The notes below the pieces were generated by a model that was given only the letters and a program-made list of their open reading frames with translations, made no database searches and was not told where the DNA came from. A DNA stretch of 64,000 nt from Cyanobium sp. CH-040 (GTDB lineage: Bacteria > Cyanobacteriota > Cyanobacteriia > PCC-6307 > Cyanobiaceae): the NCBI RefSeq assembly GCF_024346135.1, contig NZ_JAGQCJ010000011.1, positions 45,810 to 109,809 on the forward strand, written 5' to 3'. Positions 8,387 to 17,382 of this stretch are shown one piece after another. How positions within the stretch are numbered: the first letter of the stretch is position 1; every line of letters begins with the position of its first letter. The position numbers and the translations under genes were made by a program.

Positions 8387-10396
8387 ATGGTGCTTGCCGA
8401 TCCGCGCCGCTCCGAGACCGGCGTCCACCCCAGTGCCTCGAGCTGGACCGCCAGCGACGGCGCCGCCCTCTACGGACTGGATCGCTGGGGTGACCCTTAC
8501 TTCTCCGTGAATGCGCGGGGCCACGTGATGGTGCAGCCCCGCGGCGACCGCGGCGGCTCCCTGGATCTGGTGGAGCTGGTGGAGCAGCTGCAGGGGCGCG
8601 ACCTCAGCCTGCCGCTGCTGATCCGCTTCGACGACATCCTCGAGGACCGGCTGGAGCGCCTTCATGGCGCCTTCGAACGGGCCATCGCCCAGTACGGCTA
8701 CCCCGGCCGTTACCAGGGCGTGTTCCCGGTGAAGTGCAACCAGCAGCGCCACGTGGTGGAGCAGCTGGTGGAGAGCGGCCGCCGCTGGCACTTCGGTCTG
8801 GAGGCGGGCAGCAAGGCCGAGCTGCTGATCGCCCTCTCGCTGCTGGATGACCCCGACGCCCTGCTGATCTGCAACGGCTACAAGGACCGGCGCTTCATCG
8901 AGACGGCCATCCTGGCCCGCCAGCTGGGCCGCCAGCCGGTGGTGGTGATCGAGCAGGCCGACGAGGTGCCGCGGATCATCGCCGCCAGCCATGAGCTCGG
9001 CGCCGCTCCCCTGATCGGCATCCGCGCCAAGCTCGCCACCCGCAGCACGGGCCGCTGGGGCAGCTCGGTGGGGGAGCGGGCCAAGTTCGGCCTGTCGGTG
9101 CCGCAGCTGCTGAGCTGTGTGGAGGCCCTGCGCCAGGCCGGCCTGCTGGGCGACCTGCGCCTGCTGCACTTCCACATCGGCAGCCAGATCAACGACATCG
9201 CCGTGCTCAAGGACGCCCTGCAGGAGGCCGGGCGGATCTACGTGGAGCTCACCCGGCTGGGGGCGCCGATGGGGTACCTCGACGTGGGCGGCGGCCTGGG
9301 CATCGACTACGACGGCAGCCGCACCGCCAGCGCCGCCTCCAAGAACTACTCACTGCAGAACTACGCCAACGACGTGGTGGCCACGGTGCGCGAGTGCTGC
9401 GAGCCCCACGGCGTCACCCCGCCCACCCTGGTGAGCGAGAGCGGCCGGGCGCTGGCCAGCCACTTCTCCGTGCTGGTGTTCAACGTGCTCGGGGCCGCGT
9501 CCCTGGCGGGGCAGGTGCCCGAGGCCGCCGGGGAGGAGGCGCTGATCCTGCGCAACCTGCGCGAAACCCTCCATGCCATCGAGACCTGGCCGGCAGCGGC
9601 CGGCGAGGGTGGCGCCGATGCGGGGGGCGGCGCCGGCGCTCTCGAGCCTCTGCAGGAGGCCTGGAACGACGCGCTCAAGTTCCGCGATGACGCCCTGGCG
9701 GCCTTCCGGCTGGGCTATCTGAGCCTGCCGGAGCGGGGCAAGGCGGAGCAGCTCTCCTGGGCCTGCTGCCGGGCGATCGCCCGTCACCTGGCGGCAATGC
9801 CGGCCGGCACCGCGGTGCCGGAGGAGCTGCGCACGCTCCCGGCCGTGCTGGCCGGCACCTACTACGCCAACCTCTCGGTGTTCCGCTCCGCTCCCGACAC
9901 CTGGGCGATCGACCAGCTGTTTCCGGTGCTGCCCCTGCAGCGCCTCGACGAGCGGCCCACACGGCTCGGCAGCTTCGCCGACCTCACCTGCGACTCCGAC
10001 GGCAAGCTGGCCCGCTTCATCGACCGGGGCCAGGTGAAACCCCTGCTGGAACTCCACGCGCTGCGGCCGGGAGAGCCCTACTGGATGGGGCTGTTTCTGG
10101 CCGGCGCCTACCAGGAGGTGATGGGCAACCTGCACAACCTCTTCGGCAGCACCAATGCGGTGCACATCCGCCTGGCCGCCGGAGGCGGCTACCAGGTGGA
10201 CCATGTGGTGCGCGGGGACACCAACGCCGAGGTGCTGGAGGCGATGGAACACGACCCCGCGCTGCTGCTGGAGCGGCTGCGGGTGGCCAGCGAGACGGCC
10301 ATCGCCAGTGGCCGCCTGGGCATCGGCGACGCCAGACGGCTGATGGCCCATCTCAGGTCCAGCCTGGAGCAGACGACCTACCTGGAAGAAGGCTGA
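8387..10396 (+). CDS. speA: Biosynthetic arginine decarboxylase
   Basis: 669 residues of the fold-III PLP-dependent SpeA family. The PLP lysine is K116 in [42 protein letters not shown] and the C-terminal [15 protein letters not shown] are family motifs. It converts arginine to agmatine for polyamine synthesis. It is divergent from ndk, with a 195-base gap holding no other gene. Confidence 0.96.
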   Translation: MVLADPRRSETGVHPSASSWTASDGAALYGLDRWGDPYFSVNARGHVMVQPRGDRGGSLDLVELVEQLQGRDLSLPLLIRFDDILEDRLERLHGAFERAIAQYGYPGRYQGVFPVKCNQQRHVVEQLVESGRRWHFGLEAGSKAELLIALSLLDDPDALLICNGYKDRRFIETAILARQLGRQPVVVIEQADEVPRIIAASHELGAAPLIGIRAKLATRSTGRWGSSVGERAKFGLSVPQLLSCVEALRQAGLLGDLRLLHFHIGSQINDIAVLKDALQEAGRIYVELTRLGAPMGYLDVGGGLGIDYDGSRTASAASKNYSLQNYANDVVATVRECCEPHGVTPPTLVSESGRALASHFSVLVFNVLGAASLAGQVPEAAGEEALILRNLRETLHAIETWPAAAGEGGADAGGGAGALEPLQEAWNDALKFRDDALAAFRLGYLSLPERGKAEQLSWACCRAIARHLAAMPAGTAVPEELRTLPAVLAGTYYANLSVFRSAPDTWAIDQLFPVLPLQRLDERPTRLGSFADLTCDSDGKLARFIDRGQVKPLLELHALRPGEPYWMGLFLAGAYQEVMGNLHNLFGSTNAVHIRLAAGGGYQVDHVVRGDTNAEVLEAMEHDPALLLERLRVASETAIASGRLGIGDARRLMAHLRSSLEQTTYLEEG

Positions 10397-10420
10397 AGAG
10401 GCCGCGAGCGGCGGATCGCC

Positions 10421-10804
10421 TCACACTCCCCGGAGCAGGCCGGAGCTGCCGAGCCAGCCGTTGGCAAGAATCAGGACGACCCAGAGGGCCTTGCAGCAGA
10501 TGTGCAGCATCTGATCGAGGCCGAGGCTGTACCGGTGACGACATTTTCCATGGTCGATCAGCATGTGCAGCAGCCACTCACCCAGCCCCAGCCATGCCAC
10601 ACCGGTGATCACCGCGACCAGAAAACCATGAATGGCCGCATGGGACGTGAGCCACCACTGCCAGGGCAGGGTGTGGGCCTTGCCGCGGCACTTCTCCACG
10701 GCCATGCGATCACTCTGGAGGCCGAAGTCGCCGACGAAATGACCCATCACCAGCAGCGCGAACACCTGAAGCCCAGCCAGGACATCAGCGCTGGGGTCGG
10801 ACAT
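10421..10804 (-). CDS. DUF3307 family membrane protein
   Basis: 127 residues with MGHFVGDFGLQSDRMAVEK, a segment LTSHAAIHGFLVAVITG and a final LLHMLIDHGKCR, the spaced His/Asp pattern of DUF3307. Three to four hydrophobic segments suggest an inner-membrane protein; function is unknown. I chose ATG 10804; the frame continues upstream into the SIMPL gene region. Its 3' end faces speA 24 bases away. Confidence 0.72.
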   Translation of the reverse strand: MSDPSADVLAGLQVFALLVMGHFVGDFGLQSDRMAVEKCRGKAHTLPWQWWLTSHAAIHGFLVAVITGVAWLGLGEWLLHMLIDHGKCRHRYSLGLDQMLHICCKALWVVLILANGWLGSSGLLRGV

Positions 10805-10875
10805 CACGCGACGGTGGAATCTGGGTATTTTGCCCCCCCCGCAAGCGCCTGTCTGCAGCAACTGCAGCGGACAGC

Positions 10876-11604
10876 TCAACGCACACAGAAGCGCGCCATC
10901 AGTTCAAGGCGATCCACCGGATCGGGCAGTTCGGCCGGATCGAACGGCGGCGCCGCCGCTGCGTCCAGGGCTGCCCGGGCCAGGGGAACGGGCCTGAAGC
11001 CCGACTGAATCTGCACCTGCAGGGGCACAGGCGCCCCCCCCAGACCCATGGCCTGCACCATCTCCCGGGCCTGGGCCAGGGCATCCTGATAGGCGGCCCG
11101 CAGCAGCTGCCGCCTCACCGCCGGATCGGCGCTGGCATCCGCCTGCGGCGTCACCGGTGCCAGGCGCACCCCCGGCAGCCCCCCCACCTCCCGCACGAGG
11201 GACTGGAGGCGGGCCGGGGCCACCACCCCGCTCACCCGCAGGCTGGCGCTGGTTAGGGCGGGACGGCCGCGCTGCGCCGGCCTGGTGTACGTCGCCGGGG
11301 AGGTGACCTCCAGGTCCTGCACCGCAAGGCGCTGGAGGGTGGAGCGCACCGCGGCGAGCCGCTGCTGCAGGGCACCGAGGGCCTCGTCCGCCGTGCCGGC
11401 CTCCGCCTCCAGGCCGAGGCTGAAGCCGAGCCGCTGGATATCGCGTTTCAGTTCGGCACTGCCCTGAGCTTCCAGGAGGGTGCCGTCGCAGCGCAGCTGC
11501 ACCTGCTGGGCCAGCGCGGGGGAGAGCGGCGCAGCGCTGCCGAGCAGGGCGGTGAGGATGAACAGGGCGGAACGGAACGGCAGCCGCAGCAGCGAAGAAA
11601 CCAT
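10876..11604 (-). CDS. SIMPL (DUF541) domain periplasmic protein
   Basis: 242 residues with a signal peptide (hydrophobic LPFRSALFILTALLGSAAPLSPA, cleavage near LAQQ) and a SIMPL domain: regular helix-strand pattern with VSGVVAPARLQSLV and AAYQDALAQAREMVQAMGL near the C-terminus. Members are exported proteins linked to envelope stress; molecular function is unclear. ATG 11604 is preferred to the in-frame TTG at 11619. The DUF3307 gene follows 71 bases downstream on the same strand. Confidence 0.75.
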   Translation of the reverse strand: MVSSLLRLPFRSALFILTALLGSAAPLSPALAQQVQLRCDGTLLEAQGSAELKRDIQRLGFSLGLEAEAGTADEALGALQQRLAAVRSTLQRLAVQDLEVTSPATYTRPAQRGRPALTSASLRVSGVVAPARLQSLVREVGGLPGVRLAPVTPQADASADPAVRRQLLRAAYQDALAQAREMVQAMGLGGAPVPLQVQIQSGFRPVPLARAALDAAAAPPFDPAELPDPVDRLELMARFCVR

Positions 11605-11729
11605 GGACCGAAGCGTCAACCGGGGTCACGCACCGATCTACCACCGTTTCGGCGGATCCAATTAGCGTTCCGCCGGACCATGCGCTGCCGCAGGTTCACC
11701 CGCCACCCCCAGATCCGTTCGCCGTCCGG

Positions 11730-13208
11730 ATGTCCCTCCCGCAGGTGTGGCTCACCGCCGTCGTTCTCATCACCCTGCTGCTGCCCCTGCAGCACCTGGC
11801 CCGCCGCCTGACACTGCCGGACCTGCCCGTACGGCTGGCGGCGGCGGCCCTGCTGGCCTGGGCCCTGGTGTCATCCCTGCCGCAGGGGTTGCCCCCGGAC
11901 CCCTACCGCCCCTGGGTCCTGATCGCCGACAAGCTGCTGTTCAGCTACCTCGGGATCCGGCTGCTGATCTGGCTCGTCCTGGAACTGCCTCCGGCCCTGG
12001 GCTGGCAGCGGCCTCCTCCTCAGATCCTCGTGCAGCTGCTGATGCTCGCCGGATCCTCGCTGGCGACGGTGATCGTGCTGCGGGAACTGGCCCGCTTCGA
12101 TGTCGTGGGGCTGGTGACCACCTCGGCGGTGCTCACGGCCGTGCTGGGCCTGGCGGCGCAGGAACCGCTCAAGGACCTCCTGGCAGGCCTGGAACTCCAG
12201 TTCGATGACGTCTTCAAGGTGGGGGACTTCATCCAGGTGGGTGACCACCACCTGGGGATGGTGGTGTCGGTGGACTGGCACGACACCTGTCTGCGGGATG
12301 TGTCGGGCTCACTGGTGGTGATTCCCAACACCATGGTCACCGAGGCGGTGGTGAAGAACTTCTGCCGCTTCGGCAGCATGGGCAACCGCTTCACCATCGG
12401 CCTCGACTACGCCCTGCCTCCGGCCCAGGCCCGATCCCTGATCCTCGATGTGCTGCGACGGAACAGCCGTGTGCTGTCCACTCCGGCTCCGGCGGTGCGG
12501 GCGGAGAGCTTCGGCGAGAGCGCGATCAGCTACGAGATCCTGGTGTTCCAGCGTCCCGGAAACCTCTCTGATCTGCTCGAGCTGCGCAGCGAACTGCTCG
12601 GCCAGATCTGGTATGCGCTGGAACGCAACGGCCAGAGCGTGCCGTACCCGGTGCGGGAGCTCAGGCCCAGGCGGACACCACTGGATTCCAACCATCCCAC
12701 TCGCCTGGAGACGGGAGAGCGCATGGCCCTGCTCAGGCACAACCCCCTCTTCGGTGCCCTCAGTGAGGAGGAACTCACCAGCCTGGCCCATCAGGCCCGG
12801 TGCCTGCGCTTTTCACCCGGCGAAGCGGTGGTTCGGGAGGGCGACCCCGGCCAGTCGCTGTATCAGCTGGTGAGCGGAAGGGTGGAGGTGCGCAAGCAGC
12901 AGAAGGGGGGAGAGGTGCTGTCCGTGGCGCAGCTGAACCCCGGCGACATCTTCGGCGAGATGTCCCTGCTCAGCGGCAGCCCCCGAAGCGCCAGCGTTCA
13001 GGCCATCGATGAATGCGTGCTCCTGAAGGTCGCCCAGGACGACATCGCCCCCCTGCTGCAGGGCAACCCGGGGCTGATGGATGAGCTGGCCCGCCTGGTG
13101 ACGGCGCGCCGGCATCAACTGGACGATCTCAGCACCGAGTCGGTGCAGGCCCAGGAGAACCAGCTGCTGCGGCGCATGCAGCAGATCTTCAGCACGGTGA
13201 TCTGGTGA
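11730..13208 (+). CDS. MscS-like channel with C-terminal cyclic-nucleotide-binding domain
   Basis: 492 residues. Hydrophobic segments span about 5-155, the last (VVGLVTTSAVLTAVLGLAAQ) being the pore-lining TM3 of MscS; the MscS beta domain follows (FKVGDFIQVGDHHLGMVVSV, VVIPNTMVTEAVVKNF). A CRP-type cyclic-nucleotide domain lies at about 335-445, with the phosphate cassette FGEMSLLSGSPRSAS (Gly409, Glu410, Arg419). This is the bCNG type described in cyanobacteria, where cyclic nucleotide opens the channel. The nearby cyclases are plausible sources of the ligand; this link is inference. Confidence 0.9.
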   Translation: MSLPQVWLTAVVLITLLLPLQHLARRLTLPDLPVRLAAAALLAWALVSSLPQGLPPDPYRPWVLIADKLLFSYLGIRLLIWLVLELPPALGWQRPPPQILVQLLMLAGSSLATVIVLRELARFDVVGLVTTSAVLTAVLGLAAQEPLKDLLAGLELQFDDVFKVGDFIQVGDHHLGMVVSVDWHDTCLRDVSGSLVVIPNTMVTEAVVKNFCRFGSMGNRFTIGLDYALPPAQARSLILDVLRRNSRVLSTPAPAVRAESFGESAISYEILVFQRPGNLSDLLELRSELLGQIWYALERNGQSVPYPVRELRPRRTPLDSNHPTRLETGERMALLRHNPLFGALSEEELTSLAHQARCLRFSPGEAVVREGDPGQSLYQLVSGRVEVRKQQKGGEVLSVAQLNPGDIFGEMSLLSGSPRSASVQAIDECVLLKVAQDDIAPLLQGNPGLMDELARLVTARRHQLDDLSTESVQAQENQLLRRMQQIFSTVIW

Positions 13209-13214
13209 CCCCTC

Positions 13215-13253
13215 ATCCAGGAGTCATTCGCAGTTGGCGATCGACTCCTGGAT
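13215..13253. terminator. Inverted repeat between convergent genes, probable bidirectional terminator
   Basis: ATCCAGGAGTC (13215-13225) and its exact complement GACTCCTGGAT (13243-13253) form an 11-bp stem with a 17-base loop. It lies just after the channel gene and overlaps the end of the convergent FecR gene. There is no T-run, so termination on either strand is not certain. Confidence 0.45.
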
Positions 13254-14006
13254 GCGCTCGGCGACGCCCTCAGGAAGCTGGAGCTTGTCGTCGGTGAACC
13301 GGTTCAGGGCTGCCAGCAGCTGGCTGCGGCTCATCACCGCCTGGCGCTGAAACTCGCCGTCGCTGCTGAACTGCGCCACCTCACAGCCGCAGATGTAGGT
13401 GGTGCGGCCACTGGGGTCCCCGTCGGTGATCTCCACCGACCTCCGGGGCAGGGGAGCCTTCGGAGCCGAGCCACTGCCCGCGTCGGCCGCAGGCTGGCGT
13501 GGCCTCTGCTCCTCGAAGCCTCCCGGGTCTCCCACATGGGCCACCCCCTCCAAGGTGATCACGTTGTAGGAATCCAGATCGCGCTGGACGATCGTGGTCG
13601 TGCCCATCACCCCCAGCACCTTGGTGCCGAGGCAGGTTCGCTGCGGACCACTCATCAGCACCGCACCGCGATCAAGGCGCAGGCACTGGCTGCCGACGTT
13701 GAGCACGCTGGAGCGGCCCAGGAAACCCACCGTGCGCCCGTCGAAGAGCAGCTCGGCCCGGCTGCGGCCGGTGCGCAGCTGCTGACCGGAGCGGGCGGTG
13801 TCGTTGACCTTGGCGGTGCGCCCGTTGATGAACACCTCCTTGCCGTCGATCAGGCGGACAACCCGGGCGGACTGGATGACCGACGCCTGGGCGATCGCTG
13901 CCGGCGCCAGGGCGGCAGCAGCGGCTGCGGCCAAGGCCAAGGTTGCTGCAGAGCGACCAGCCAGAGCCAGGGCGCTGGATGACTTCAGAACGAAATGCAT
14001 TGCCAT
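13224..14006 (-). CDS. FecR-domain exported protein
   Basis: 260 residues with an alanine-rich signal peptide (cleavage near IAQAS) and a FecR domain: VIDG-like LIDGKEVFINGRTAKVN, RGAVLMSGPQRTC, LGVMGTTTIVQRDLDSYNVITLEGVAHV. Two further cysteines occur in YICGCEVAQ. It opens like the FecR gene at 2439 (LIDGKEVFI against ILDGKELYI), so these two are paralogues. ATG 14006 (or 14000) is 34 bases after the upstream CHASE2 cyclase gene; both follow their cyclase. Function is unknown. Confidence 0.78.
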   Translation of the reverse strand: MAMHFVLKSSSALALAGRSAATLALAAAAAAALAPAAIAQASVIQSARVVRLIDGKEVFINGRTAKVNDTARSGQQLRTGRSRAELLFDGRTVGFLGRSSVLNVGSQCLRLDRGAVLMSGPQRTCLGTKVLGVMGTTTIVQRDLDSYNVITLEGVAHVGDPGGFEEQRPRQPAADAGSGSAPKAPLPRRSVEITDGDPSGRTTYICGCEVAQFSSDGEFQRQAVMSRSQLLAALNRFTDDKLQLPEGVAERIQESIANCE

Positions 14007-14040
14007 GGAAGGGCAGACAGCCAGTGTCCCGCTGCTGATC

Positions 14041-15975
14041 CTAGGCAGAAGGGGACACAAGGGCAGCGTCATCATCTCGCGTGGCCATATCCCCATCCCG
14101 ACAACCGTTCACAGCGAACAGTTCCTGCATTCCCTGGCCACGGATCTCATACTCACCGAGAGACTGAATGATCCATTCGGGCCTGGCTTGCCGGGCCACA
14201 GCATCGTTCACGACCACATCGCCGTCAACACTCTTGGCCACAGCTTCGAGCCGGCTGGCCATGTTCACCGTATCTCCGATGATGGTGTAGTCCATCCGGC
14301 TGGCACAACCGATGTTGCCGCTGATCACCGGACCTGCCGACAGCACAATCACCTGCTGCCAGGGTTCGCGGCCCTCATCGATCCAGCGCTGATTGAGCTC
14401 CGCCACCTCAGACTTGATATCCATCACAGCTTCGAGGGCGGCCTGAACTTCTTCTGCGGGGCCCCGTGTCAGAGGCACCCCGAACACCGCAAGGACAGCG
14501 TCACCCATGTATTTGTCGATAGTGGCTCCGTGCCGCTGGAGAACCGACACGACCACCGCGAAGTATTCGTTCAACTGGGCCACCAACTCGGTGGCCAGCC
14601 CCTCCCGGTTCATGCGGCTCGTGGCCTGGGTGAAGCCCCGGACATCGCAGAGAAACACGACCACATCGGACATCCGGCCGCCGAGAAGTTCATCAGCCTC
14701 CTCGGGCTGACTGGCGATCTGCGCCGCCACCGCTGGAGAGAGATAGCGCTCGAGCATGCGGCGCAGCCGAAGTCTGCTGAGCTGCAGACGCACGGTGGCG
14801 TCCCCAGCACTCACCAGACCGGTGGCGAGCGTGACCCCCGAGAGGCCCAGCAGCACAATGCCCATGCCCTGTGCACTGAGCAGAATCAGAGCCAGCAGTG
14901 CCATGCTGCCGGCCATGAGTGCCAGCGCACCCAGCCTCACCTGGGGTCGCTCCCAACGCACCGAAAGCAGGCCGAGCATCAGGATCCCCACGCCAAGCAC
15001 CGGGGCCCATAACCCGGAGGTGTAGGGCACGAACAGGGCTCGCCCCTCGAGGCGGTTGGCGATCTCAGCAGCATGAATCTCCACGCCGGGCATCCCCTCG
15101 GCACCAGCGAAAGCCGTCCGGTGGATGTCCTGAAGCACGCTGGCGGTAGGTCCGATCACCACCACCTGGCCTCTGAGGTCACCGCTCTCAAGCAGACGCT
15201 GGTAGCTGGCTGTCTCCAGCAGATCCCAGACGGGAATTGTAGGAATCGTCCGGGCTGGTCCATAGGGGTCGACCAGCGGTCGCCAGGAAGCGGCCAGCCG
15301 CGGAGGAGGCAGCTCCTGCAAGCCGCCCTTCTCAATCAGGCGATCTGCCAGACCTGGCGGCACGTCGAGGAGACCACTCCGCTGCAACTGGCTGGCGTAG
15401 GTAGTGGGCCGCAGTCGGATGTAACCGTCGGAGTCCTGAAGCCCGTTGAGGAGCCCTGCGGACTCAGCACCGGCGGCATCTGCGAGCAGCGGAAGGGGTG
15501 TGCTCAGGGTGAGTCCTCCAACCCGGCCGCGGCTCTCCAGCACCTGGGCTCCAAGCACAAGCTTTCCGCGATACCGGCTGAGCGCCTGGGCGAAGGCGGC
15601 ATCGTCCTCGAAACCATGGCTGCTGGGGCCGCTGAAGAGAAGGTCGAAGGCCACAGCCTTGACACCGGCCGCAAAGAGTCGGTCGAGAATCCGGCTATAG
15701 ATCGCCCTGGGCCATGGCCAGCTCACCAGCCGACGCAGCTCAGGATCCTCACTGAGGTCGGCATTGGCCCCCTGAGTCAGGCTGTAGTCGTCAATACCGA
15801 CGATCACAATGCCTCCTGGAGGCCTCCGGGGTCCCCGCAGCTCCTGTGTTCGCGTGGCGGCCATCAGTTGCCACTGGTCATAGGCATCCGAGAACAAACC
15901 AAAACCAAGGGCGCAGGCTGAGGCCCAGACCACGAACACCCCATGGCGACGAAGAAACCGGCCAAGACTCGGCAT
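14041..15975 (-). CDS. CHASE2-domain class III adenylate cyclase (C)
   Basis: 644 residues: N-terminal membrane segment (12-29), CHASE2 sensor (about 40-315), three membrane segments (about 320-395) and a class III cyclase domain. Catalytic residues are Asp444 (FLCDVRGFT), Lys488 and Asp492 (TIDKYMGDAVLAVFG), Thr564, Asn571 and Arg575 (YTIIGDTVNMASRLE). The usual GIGIHxG strand is replaced by VIVLSAGPVISGNIG, which does not remove a catalytic residue. It ends in a polar acidic tail. It is followed by a FecR gene 34 bases downstream, the same cyclase-then-FecR order as at 3238/2439. Confidence 0.92.
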   Translation of the reverse strand: MPSLGRFLRRHGVFVVWASACALGFGLFSDAYDQWQLMAATRTQELRGPRRPPGGIVIVGIDDYSLTQGANADLSEDPELRRLVSWPWPRAIYSRILDRLFAAGVKAVAFDLLFSGPSSHGFEDDAAFAQALSRYRGKLVLGAQVLESRGRVGGLTLSTPLPLLADAAGAESAGLLNGLQDSDGYIRLRPTTYASQLQRSGLLDVPPGLADRLIEKGGLQELPPPRLAASWRPLVDPYGPARTIPTIPVWDLLETASYQRLLESGDLRGQVVVIGPTASVLQDIHRTAFAGAEGMPGVEIHAAEIANRLEGRALFVPYTSGLWAPVLGVGILMLGLLSVRWERPQVRLGALALMAGSMALLALILLSAQGMGIVLLGLSGVTLATGLVSAGDATVRLQLSRLRLRRMLERYLSPAVAAQIASQPEEADELLGGRMSDVVVFLCDVRGFTQATSRMNREGLATELVAQLNEYFAVVVSVLQRHGATIDKYMGDAVLAVFGVPLTRGPAEEVQAALEAVMDIKSEVAELNQRWIDEGREPWQQVIVLSAGPVISGNIGCASRMDYTIIGDTVNMASRLEAVAKSVDGDVVVNDAVARQARPEWIIQSLGEYEIRGQGMQELFAVNGCRDGDMATRDDDAALVSPSA

Positions 15976-17382
15976 GATGAGGAACGGCTCAGCTGAATGG
16001 GAATCGTGGACAGGAAGCTGCGCAGGACTGCGGCAACTAAGGAAAGGATACCGAGGTTCGCAACAGCCAGCCTGGCAACACCCAACGAGGCAACAGTTTC
16101 GCGGTCAGCCGACGTGCTGACGACGCACTGATGCAATGGTTACTGATGCGATCACGCACTGGAAACAACGGTCATCAAGTCATGGTCAATGCCACCAGAG
16201 CGAACCGAGATTCATGGGCGATGCCTGATCCAAGGGCTGCCCCGAGATGATGCAGAGCCAATACGTCTAGCGAAGTAATCGCCGGACAAGATTGACACAG
16301 TGACTGGGCAGCCAAGACAGCAAGCCAGCCGCTGACAAGGCCACCTGAATTCAGGCTTGAGCAATCAGAATGACACAGACGCATATCGAGGAACATCGCT
16401 GATCGCCGAAACAGTGATATTGCGTCGAGATCACAGGAGAGATAGCAGGAAACTGGGCTCGAGAGACTGAAGTCAAAGACAATGAAGCAGCAGAAGGGTA
16501 TCAGTCGCAGGCAAGATAAGCTGGCAGCCCTACTACTGACAGCCGAAAGACCCACGAACGAGTAAAGACCCCTAAACGAAGGAGCTCACGTGTCAGCCCA
16601 TGACAAGAAGGATCTCATGCCAGAGCGAGCTGAATATGAACAGGGCGGCGCAGCTGGCAGAGGCGCGAAAGTCAGGGCCAAGGCAACAGAGAGGCAGAGG
16701 AATTCAGATGCAAGCTCAAGGCAGACAGGACAGAGACAATTCAGACAATGATTGGCGCAGCCGATCAAGATAATCATGAGCAAAGCTGAGACTCCGAGCA
16801 AGATCCACAGGCCAATGACTATGAGACAGAAGGGTCGCATGACGAAGGGAAATGCAGGACCGCAGCAGCTGATCAGCTGGGTACTAGCCGTGGCGAGCAG
16901 ACTGTGACTAGAGAGAATGCTCAGAACGCCATGGAGTCGCTATGGCTACACGCGCGCTGAGGCAAGTCTTTGGTCAAGGATCTTGCCGAACAACTCATCA
17001 AACAAGATGGAGCCAATGGCAGAATCGACGCTGTCAGACTCAGAACTTCATCAAGGCAAGAACGAGCCAACAGGCTCCACAAAGTATCGGCCGATACAGC
17101 AGTGACCCAATCAAGTTGCAAAGGAATGTAACAAAGAGGGAGGTTTGCATTAAGGAACTGCGAAACACACGAGAAAGCAATAGCATGCGGTAGCTTGCGT
17201 TTGAGTCAGCATGCATGGCTGAAGCCGATGGAACAGACAAACAAGCGGAATCAGAAAGCAGAATCAGAGCTAGTCACGAGAATCACAAGCCAAAAGATTA
17301 CTGGTTCCCATGACTTGAACAGGGCAGCCAAAAACATCAGTGACCACTGAACAGCAGTCATTCGCACAAGCCACCTTCACCA
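15976..17382. other. Thymine-poor 1.4-kb intergenic stretch without a credible gene
   Basis: From about 16150 the plus strand is rich in A and G with few T, GC is between that of the flanks, and words like CAGA, GACA and AAGC recur. No reading frame has family motifs. Open frames on the minus strand (16175-16555, 16586-16840) are explained by the shortage of T on the plus strand, which removes stop codons. It separates the GC-rich chromosome from the AT-richer sugar/partner-switch island and should hold the promoter of that island, but I see no confident -10/-35 pair. Confidence 0.6.

Noticed and set aside
16175..16840. Minus-strand open frames of 126 and 84 codons, one hydrophobic.
   Set aside because: They follow from the lack of T on the plus strand, which removes stop codons on the minus strand; no family motif and no ribosome site.
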